Part shown: positions 1-5,021 of the stretch, piece by piece
Position numbering within the stretch: position 1 is the first letter of the stretch
Layout: every line of letters starts with the position of its first letter
Origin: Bacteroidota bacterium
GTDB lineage: Bacteria; Bacteroidota; Bacteroidia; J057
NCBI GenBank assembly: GCA_003696875.1
Contig: RFHL01000020.1
Span: 1 to 6,592 of the forward strand
Direction of reading: 5' to 3'
DNA length: 6,592 bases
Program-made: the position numbers and the translations under genes
Notes under the pieces: generated by a model
Told to the model about the DNA's origin: nothing
Seen by the model: the letters and a program-made list of their open reading frames with translations, nothing else
The model's database searches: none

Positions 1-50
1 TACCTATCCCCTACCCTATTCTCAACCAGGCAAAAATATCTACTTATTAT

Positions 51-90
51 AAAGCCAGACCGGAAGTTTTCATCTCCCAATCTGGCCTTT
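51..90 (-). terminator. Hairpin terminator for the type B T9SS cargo gene
   Basis: Read on the minus strand, the RNA folds into a 4-bp AAAG/CUUU base, one bulged G, then 12 continuous pairs (three of them G.U) around a 7-base loop AUGAAAA. The plus-strand RNA would have A/C mismatches at the same places, so the structure belongs to the minus strand and to the gene whose stop codon is at 169-171. The hairpin is followed by an A/U-rich run and a five-U tract about 14 bases on (positions 32-36), not immediately after the stem, so Rho-independent termination is likely but not textbook. Bases 1-50 show nothing else. Confidence 0.55.
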
Positions 91-168
91 ACCCACAAAA
101 ACACTCTATTTGCCGGCATTTGGCTGCATTTTCCTCCATTATTAAGGAGACCGAATCCAGCCTCCTGC

Positions 169-1515
169 TTAGCGCAGCAAGGTGAGACTCCCCCGATCCT
201 GGTGAATCGTCCCCTGCGGATCGACCCACCGTGCGGCCCAGATATAGAGCCCGGCATCGACCATCCGGCCGCGCCAGGTACCATCCCAGCCCGGTCGCAA
301 GCGCTGGGAGGCATATACCTCACGCCCCCAGCGGTCATATATATACAGGGTCAAGCTGCTGACACCATGGTCAAAGGTGGGGATGAAGGCATCGTTGATG
401 CCGTCACCGTTGGGGCTGAACACATTGGGAAAGGTGAGCCAGGCGCGACAATCCCTATAGGCGACGGTGCGACGGTCGGTAGCCGTGCACCCTTGCTCAC
501 TGACCGTCAGCACAAAGGTGCCCGGCTCATCTACTTGTCGTTGCGGCCCTGAATAGCCGTCTGCCCACAAGTAGGTAGCATCAGGAGCCGGGGATTCCGG
601 TCCCAGCCAGAGGGATTCGCCCAGGCACAGCAGGGTGTCCGGGCCCAATCGCAGATTGGGGCGGGGTCGGGTGGTGAGCACCAGGGTATCTGTGGCAGCC
701 AGCAGGGTATCGGCCCAGATCCATCCCCCGCCCGTCCCGCCGGGGCGGGCGTAGCGGACCGGATACAGCACATCCACCCAGTAGGTGCCCGCCTCCGACA
801 GCCAGCGGGCGCGGGCCGTATCGCCATCCTGCCAACGCACGCCCCCTTCGGGCAGGCTCACCCAGAGGCTGTCGCCTTCACAGAGGGTCGTATCCCGGCC
901 CAGGTCGGGCTGGGGCGGCGGCCCGGGGAGGATGGGCGACAAGCGGTCCAGGCAGACATTGCCCCGGGTAGGTGCCGTAGCTACCGCATGCGCACTGGCA
1001 AAGCGCAGGACTGAGATGCTGGAATCGGCCGTAAAGGAAACGTTGTACGGCCGCCAACTGGCGTGGTTGATCACCGGAGACTCCCAAAGCAGCTTCCCTG
1101 GCTGACACAGATCGGGCGCCCCCCAGACTTGGAGGCGGCAGGGGGCGGCCAGACTGGTCTGGCCGGGCAGGTGCGCCAGATCGGGGAGATAGCCCAGGTC
1201 GACGGAGAAATAATAGCTTTGACCGGCTTGAAGGGGCGGGTCAATAAACTGTGAAATCTCTTCTACGTTCTGCTCAGGCGTCGTGTAGTCCCGGATGACC
1301 AGGACCACGAAGCTCTGTCCATCGGAAGGGCTCAGAGCCTGGCCCCAGCTTCCGGGTCCCGTGTCGGGGGTGCTGTTGGGGTGACAGGCATACCAGTCCG
1401 GCGGGGGAAAATGCAGCTGTATTGGCCCCTCGAAAGAGGGGTTGTGGAAAGCCTGGGCTCGCAGCGTCCCCGCCATGAGCACATACAGGCAGGAGATAAA
1501 CAAGTACCGATACAT
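169..1515 (-). CDS. Secreted multidomain protein with Ig-like modules and CHU_C (T9SS type B) sorting domain
   Basis: The 448-residue product is predicted to be exported through Sec and then carried across the outer membrane by the type IX secretion system. Residues 1-20 form a signal peptide ending in LRA/QA. Residues about 23-195 form a jellyroll-like N-terminal domain of the kind seen in Saprospiria surface proteins (NPSFEG near 25-30, then WYACHPNSTPD at 41-51). Two Ig/PKD-like modules follow, each opening with an LG.DT.LC.G signature (205-213 and 290-299). Residues about 359-448 are the gliding-motility-associated C-terminal domain, with FPNVFSPNGDGIND (362-375) and YDRWG (393-397). The ATG at 1515 was chosen because the signal peptide begins there; the frame stays open another 90 codons upstream, but that extension does not look like a leader and would run into the divergent spacer. 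The ligand is unknown; adhesin or structural surface protein is inference. The gene stands alone, with its own terminator. Confidence 0.88.
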   Translation of the reverse strand: MYRYLFISCLYVLMAGTLRAQAFHNPSFEGPIQLHFPPPDWYACHPNSTPDTGPGSWGQALSPSDGQSFVVLVIRDYTTPEQNVEEISQFIDPPLQAGQSYYFSVDLGYLPDLAHLPGQTSLAAPCRLQVWGAPDLCQPGKLLWESPVINHASWRPYNVSFTADSSISVLRFASAHAVATAPTRGNVCLDRLSPILPGPPPQPDLGRDTTLCEGDSLWVSLPEGGVRWQDGDTARARWLSEAGTYWVDVLYPVRYARPGGTGGGWIWADTLLAATDTLVLTTRPRPNLRLGPDTLLCLGESLWLGPESPAPDATYLWADGYSGPQRQVDEPGTFVLTVSEQGCTATDRRTVAYRDCRAWLTFPNVFSPNGDGINDAFIPTFDHGVSSLTLYIYDRWGREVYASQRLRPGWDGTWRGRMVDAGLYIWAARWVDPQGTIHQDRGSLTLLR

Positions 1516-1817
1516 AGGTACACGTGAGGGGTAGTGAGTAGTCAGACAGGCAGATACGGTGTTCCTGTAGAAAACTAACAAAAAAAATCGGAGGATGGTT
1601 ACAGTCCTTTTTCCAGAGGAATAGTAAGCCGCACAACCCTTTGACGATTGGCGCAGGCGGCTAGACATTACAGCTACAGATTGCACCCGCAGAAGCACGA
1701 TGGCGTGGATTTTTCCGGAAAGAAATGCTTCTTGGGTCATATTTGATGGACACCTCCGCACCACCGGTTGCCATGAAGCACCCATTTTTTCATTCGTTCG
1801 ATTTATCTCTCACCTTT
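1516..1817. other. Divergent intergenic region, 302 bases
   Basis: This spacer separates the minus-strand T9SS cargo gene from the plus-strand YbjN-like gene and must hold both promoters. Both flanking frames stay open into it, but the translated extensions show no family features. Candidate Bacteroidota -7 elements (consensus TAnnTTTG), each with one mismatch, are TAGTTTTC on the minus strand (1570-1577) and CATATTTG on the plus strand (1738-1745). Neither has a well-spaced TTTG at -33, so I do not call either as a promoter. Also present are an eight-A tract (1580-1587) and a 10-base palindrome TTTCCGGAAA (1712-1721). No RNA gene or repeat was recognised. Confidence 0.5.
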
Positions 1818-2282
1818 ATGCAAAAGCTCGCACAGGTCTTCTTCTCCGCTTTCTTGCTCTCGCTCATGTTTGCCCCCGCTGCTCAGGCCCAGGATTGGTC
1901 CGAGTCCCGCCTCCAGAACATGTACCTTGACTACCTGAAAGACCAGGGTATGGAAGGCTGGGTAGATAGCGATGGCGATGTCCAGTTCAAGTACAACGAC
2001 CACAGTTACTTCATCGAAGTCAACGAAGACGACAACGAATTTTTCCGGGTGGTACTCTTCAACATCTGGCCCATCGAAAGCGCATCTGAGCGTGAGCAGG
2101 TTGAGGATGCCTGCGATGCCGTCAACCGCAGCCTCAAGTGCACCAAGGCCTACACCACCAACGACAACGTCTGGATGGCGGTGGAGCTCTTCGTCGGCAA
2201 GCCCGACTATTTCATGCCGGTCTTCATGCGCTCCCTCAATGTGATCGAGCAAGGCGTGGACCGCTTCGTCGAGGAAATGTAA
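1818..2282 (+). CDS. Small exported YbjN-like protein
   Basis: The product has 154 residues. Residues 1-24 are a clear signal peptide (positively charged start, hydrophobic 8-19, cleavage AAQA/QDW), so the mature protein of about 130 residues is exported, to the periplasm or outer envelope. The mature part resembles the YbjN/secretion-chaperone-like alpha-beta fold: an N-terminal helix ending LKDQGMEG (40-47), a strand pair around DSDGDVQFKYN, a central strand rich in acidic residues (NEDDNE 69-74), a helix with DACDAVNRS, and a final helix ending at the C-terminus. Cys99 and Cys108 could form a disulfide once exported. The similarity is by pattern only and the function is unknown. I chose the ATG at 1818 because the signal peptide starts there; in-frame starts at 1725 and 1773 would bury it behind a non-leader sequence. 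No Shine-Dalgarno is visible. The gene is monocistronic, closed by a strong terminator. Confidence 0.8.
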   Translation: MQKLAQVFFSAFLLSLMFAPAAQAQDWSESRLQNMYLDYLKDQGMEGWVDSDGDVQFKYNDHSYFIEVNEDDNEFFRVVLFNIWPIESASEREQVEDACDAVNRSLKCTKAYTTNDNVWMAVELFVGKPDYFMPVFMRSLNVIEQGVDRFVEEM

Positions 2283-2307
2283 AACAGTCCGTACATACAC
2301 ACGTTCG

Positions 2308-2337
2308 GCCGGCAGGAATTCCTGCCGGCTTTTTTTT
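2308..2337 (+). terminator. Strong Rho-independent terminator after the YbjN-like gene
   Basis: A perfect 22-base palindrome (2308-2329) gives a 9-bp GC-rich stem, GCCGGCAGG paired with CCTGCCGGC, with an AATT loop. Eight consecutive T follow directly (2330-2337). It starts 25 bases after the TAA stop. The strength of this signal argues against read-through into the kelch gene. Confidence 0.95.
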
Positions 2338-2599
2338 GGTGGAATGCGCGCCCACGGCGCGTCATGCTACCCTCAGGCCTGCCATCCCTGCTGTTAAAAT
2401 CATGACACATACCAAACCATTAATGTATGTTTTTTGACCGAACAGCCCCAACCTGGCAGTTGGTTAAGGCGTGGTCAGTATTTTTCTCTATAAAACATCC
2501 GATAGCAATACTATTTCAGTCAACACTCTATCTATCTACCTTTCTGGAGGTTACGAATGCACCCTCTTCTGGACCACTTACTTCCCCAATCCCTTCCCT
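2338..2599 (+). other. Leader region of the kelch gene, with an SD-led small open frame
   Basis: Between the terminator and the chosen kelch start there is about 260 bases that should carry the kelch promoter. One-mismatch matches to the Bacteroidota -7 consensus are TATTTTTC (2479-2486) and TATGTTTT (near 2425), but no TTTG lies at the right distance, so no promoter is called. A short TCTA triplicate lies at 2528-2539. The only good Shine-Dalgarno-like sequence in the window, GGAGG at 2546-2550, sits six bases before an ATG at 2557. That ATG opens a 61-codon frame ending at 2742, which overlaps the kelch gene in another frame. The product has no recognisable features. Confidence 0.45.
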
Positions 2600-4192
2600 A
2601 TGCTTGGCTTCTGTACCCTACCTATTTCACAAGGCACCAGATTTCTGCTGATCCTGTGCCTGACCCTTCCGGCCAGCCTGGCTGGCCAAGGGGCCTGGAT
2701 GGCGACAGGTACCCCTTACGACCTCAGTACGAATCCCTATGAGTACCGCCGCCACGAATGTGGCGCCGAGGTAGCCCACACCCATAACAAGCGTACCGGC
2801 GTCCTGATCGGCGGCCGCGGCGGCAGCCGCCCCGCCATCCTCCTCGACCTGAACAGCTATCCCTTTTATCTGCACCGCGGGAGCTATGCTCCCGTCGAGC
2901 TGCACCACATCGAAGCTGTGGTATGGCGGGACTCCCTGATTGTAGCGGGCATGGGGTTCACCGGTGGATACCCCAGCGAGACCCCCAGCCCCAACATCAT
3001 CGCCTATGATGCCGCTTCCGACAGCTGGCAAATCCTGGAAAACAACATCCCCTCGGCCCGCCGCCGGGGATCGGCCTCAGCCGTCATCGATGGCGACTGG
3101 CTCTACTTCTTCTGCGGCCTGACCAATGGCCATCAATCGGGCTGGGTCCCCTGGACCGACCGCTACCACCTGGTCACCGGTACCTGGCAGAGCCTGCCCG
3201 ATGCCCCGCGCGCCCGCGACCATAGTGTCGCCGTCGTAGAGGGGCGCAACGTCTACCTGGTCGGGGGAAGACGATCTGCAGTAAATAACGGAGGCCTGCA
3301 TTCCTTCATGGTCGATAGCCTGGATGTGTTCAACCTCGATAGCCACAGCTGGTCCACCCTCCCGACCAGACTGCCCACCCCCCGGGCCGGCCTGTTGGCC
3401 ACCATCCTCGACAACGCCGCCGGACATCCCGAGATCATGGCCTGGGGCGGCGAGTACTCCGGGGGCGTCTACAACATCGGCGAAGGGTATGACCTCATCA
3501 GCAACAATTGGGAACCCCTCCCTAGCCTGGCGGGCAATGCGCATGGTGACCAGCTCATGAAAATCAATCATGACAGTCTCGTGGTCATGTCCGGTGCCTA
3601 CCTCGGCGGCAATGAGTGGTTCCCCACCTCACCAGAGTATGTACAGCTCTACGCCGCCAACGCCAACCTGCCCGTGGAATGGCTCTCGGTAGAAGCGCGT
3701 CAATCAGGCATGAGCGTGACGATTAGCTGGGAAGTGGAGGAGACCTTCGTCCTATCCTATCAGGTAGAACGCCGTAGTCAGGACGGAATCTGGGAGCCCC
3801 TGACCGAAATGCGCACGAATGGAAATGGACGCCAGCAGTACGCCTACCTTGATGCCAACCTGCCTGCCCCCGGGCGATACATCTATCGCATCCGGCAGAC
3901 GGACTTCGACGGACAGTCTACCCTCTCACCGCAGGTGGAGACCTATATCCAGGGGCCCTTCAGCGTGTATCCCAATCCCGTGGCGCTCAGCCGGGGGCTA
4001 CGGCAGCTTACGGTACAGGGCGACCTGAGCTTCCAGGCGGTCCACCTCTATGACCTGCAAGGGCGCCAGATCCCGATTGAGCAGTCCGGGCAGCAACTCA
4101 TCTTGCCCGCCAGCCTGCCGGCGGGCCTGTACCCGCTACAGTTTGTGCGTAGCGGACAGCGTCCCGTCACGATCAAGCTGCGCATAGATTGA
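2600..4192 (+). CDS. Secreted kelch-repeat beta-propeller protein with T9SS type A sorting tail
   Basis: The product has 530 residues. Residues 1-29 form a signal peptide (Arg14, then hydrophobic FLLILCLTLPASLA). Residues about 45-352 form a kelch beta-propeller of roughly six blades. It carries signatures of a secreted kelch subfamily known from Bacteroidota: GHQSGW (177-182), RARDHS (204-209), GGRRS (222-226), PTPRAG (259-264). Residues about 357-448 form a fibronectin-III-like segment with the 'YQVERRSQDG' and 'YIYRIRQTDFDG' strands common before T9SS tails. Residues about 452-530 are the Por-secretion tail, opening with FSVYPNP (454-460) and ending KLRID. The protein is therefore probably secreted or anchored on the cell surface. 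Propellers of this kind bind partners or glycans; no catalytic residues of galactose oxidase were identified, so enzyme activity is not claimed. Start: 2600 is the first ATG in frame and begins the signal peptide; a GTG at 2471 would add 43 residues with no leader character. Confidence 0.87.
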   Translation: MLGFCTLPISQGTRFLLILCLTLPASLAGQGAWMATGTPYDLSTNPYEYRRHECGAEVAHTHNKRTGVLIGGRGGSRPAILLDLNSYPFYLHRGSYAPVELHHIEAVVWRDSLIVAGMGFTGGYPSETPSPNIIAYDAASDSWQILENNIPSARRRGSASAVIDGDWLYFFCGLTNGHQSGWVPWTDRYHLVTGTWQSLPDAPRARDHSVAVVEGRNVYLVGGRRSAVNNGGLHSFMVDSLDVFNLDSHSWSTLPTRLPTPRAGLLATILDNAAGHPEIMAWGGEYSGGVYNIGEGYDLISNNWEPLPSLAGNAHGDQLMKINHDSLVVMSGAYLGGNEWFPTSPEYVQLYAANANLPVEWLSVEARQSGMSVTISWEVEETFVLSYQVERRSQDGIWEPLTEMRTNGNGRQQYAYLDANLPAPGRYIYRIRQTDFDGQSTLSPQVETYIQGPFSVYPNPVALSRGLRQLTVQGDLSFQAVHLYDLQGRQIPIEQSGQQLILPASLPAGLYPLQFVRSGQRPVTIKLRID

Positions 4193-4210
4193 CCCTGACT
4201 TAACATCTGC

Positions 4211-4250
4211 TTGCGGGGACCTCCGTCGGGGGTCCCCGCAAATGGCTTTT
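4211..4250. terminator. Hairpin between convergent genes
   Basis: A perfect 11-bp stem (TTGCGGGGACC at 4211-4221 with GGTCCCCGCAA at 4231-4241) extends by one G.U and two G-C pairs to a 3-base loop in plus-strand RNA. A short T run (4247-4250) follows five bases later, so it best serves the kelch gene, which stops at 4192. The opposite gene stops at 4254, and no U tract follows the stem on its strand, so termination there would rely on the stem alone. Confidence 0.75.
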
Positions 4251-4253
4251 CCC

Positions 4254-4850
4254 CTACCCTCTCCGCCGCTCCAGCAGGATCATCATCATGAGACTCAGGA
4301 GCACCCGCTCCTCTTCGCCCCGCTCAAACTCAGCTTCCTTTTCGAGGGAAAAACGCCGGCCCAAGCCTGAGGGCTTCTTGGTCAGGCGCGCCACCAGCGT
4401 GCCGTCGGGCCGGGTTACCAGATAGCTGGGGTTGAAAAAATAGCCCGTAAGAAGTCCCAGGATGGGCACTTCGCCCAGCAGGCCATCGGCGACTTTCACC
4501 CAAGGATTGGCCTCCCGGATGGTGAGATCAGGCTGCTGCTGTTCATCAAAAATCTCATAGTGGGCCTTCCAGAGCGAAGCCCAGCCCTGCCGGGCCACCC
4601 GGCCAACTTCCTGTCCCTGGGCATTGGTAAAGGTATAGGTGGTCGAGAAGTCGATCCACTTGTTGGCCTTGAGGGTGTAGCGCAGGTCCGAGCGGGACTC
4701 GTCCCGGTACACCTGCACCTCGTCGATAAGCTTGAGCAGCTTTTGCCGCACATACACGACCACATTGCCCATACGGTCACGGGCCACAAAGTCATTGGCC
4801 AGGGTGCCGATCTTGAAGGTGAGGGAAAGGGGATAATCGAGTTGTTCCAT
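4254..4850 (-). CDS. LURP-one-related / phospholipid-scramblase-like protein
   Basis: The product has 198 residues with the pattern of the LURP-one-related (LOR)/scramblase/Tubby-C-like superfamily, a beta-barrel closed around a hydrophobic C-terminal helix. Visible elements are the opening strands with FKIGTLANDFVARDRMGNVVVYVRQKLLKL (split over residues 12-41), the repeated 'GQEVGRV' and 'DGTLVARL' turns (79-85 and 149-156), a middle hydrophobic stretch LLGEVPILGLLTGYFF (124-139), and the C-terminal helix RVLLSLMMMILLERR (182-196), which in this fold packs inside the barrel. The cellular role of bacterial members is not settled; membrane or lipid association is inference. I chose the ATG at 4850 because the fold starts within ten residues of it; 34 further open codons upstream do not fit the family and would overlap an inverted repeat. 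No Shine-Dalgarno is present. It lies 171 bases downstream of the symporter gene, separated by a terminator, so it probably has its own promoter. Confidence 0.82.
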   Translation of the reverse strand: MEQLDYPLSLTFKIGTLANDFVARDRMGNVVVYVRQKLLKLIDEVQVYRDESRSDLRYTLKANKWIDFSTTYTFTNAQGQEVGRVARQGWASLWKAHYEIFDEQQQPDLTIREANPWVKVADGLLGEVPILGLLTGYFFNPSYLVTRPDGTLVARLTKKPSGLGRRFSLEKEAEFERGEEERVLLSLMMMILLERRRG

Positions 4851-4868
4851 TGCGGAGAGGTCAGAAGT

Positions 4869-4883
4869 TCCCGATTCTCGGGA
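4869..4883. repeat. Inverted repeat in the leader of the LOR-like gene
   Basis: TCCCGA and TCGGGA are perfect 6-base arms around a 3-base spacer, ending 18 bases before the ATG at 4850 of the minus-strand gene. It could be an operator or a small leader hairpin that affects translation. It is too short to exclude chance. Confidence 0.35.
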
Positions 4884-4964
4884 TTTCACTACGTTCAACA
4901 GGAGAGAGGTCAGGCAGCGTAGAGCATACAGGCGCATGGGCCTAAACATCACATACTTGCAAAG

Positions 4965-4998
4965 ATCCCCTTCCCAACCCGAGGGTTGAAAAGGGGAT
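4965..4998 (-). terminator. Hairpin terminator of the sodium/sugar symporter gene
   Basis: In minus-strand RNA the sequence folds as a 15-bp stem with a four-base loop (CUCG); two pairs in the middle are G.U. On the plus strand the same stem would be broken by C/A mismatches, so the signal belongs to the minus-strand symporter, whose stop codon is at 5022-5024. Only a short U run (CUUU) follows the stem, so the terminator is moderate rather than strong. It also marks the upstream limit for the LOR-like gene's promoter. Confidence 0.65.
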
Positions 4999-5021
4999 GA
5001 GGCATTCGGTATGAACCATGC

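Noticed and set aside
202..552. Plus-strand open frame opposite the CHU_C domain
   Set aside because: Antisense shadow; the minus-strand frame contains the diagnostic FSPNGDGIND motif.
1516..1785. 90-codon N-terminal extension of the type B cargo gene
   Set aside because: It would place an obvious signal peptide in the interior of the protein, and the extension is not leader-like.
1803..2300. Minus-strand open frame of 165 codons opposite the YbjN-like gene
   Set aside because: Val/Glu/Leu-rich low-information translation, runs through the terminator side of the real gene and has no leader or domain.
2344..2366. Imperfect GCGCG/CGCGT inverted repeat after the strong terminator
   Set aside because: Short arms with mismatches and no T tract; a full terminator already lies just upstream.
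2528..2539. Triple TCTA microsatellite
   Set aside because: Only three units; too short to call a phase-variable repeat.
2471..2599. GTG start adding 43 residues to the kelch protein
   Set aside because: The hydrophobic signal peptide lies after the ATG at 2600; the extension has no export or domain feature.
3077..3571. Minus-strand open frame of 164 codons opposite the kelch gene
   Set aside because: Antisense of clear kelch motifs; no family features.
4251..4260. CCCCTACCCT repeated at the window start (about 9-18) and at 4251-4260
   Set aside because: A 10-base match that includes a stop codon in one copy and has no extended similarity; chance is the simplest explanation.
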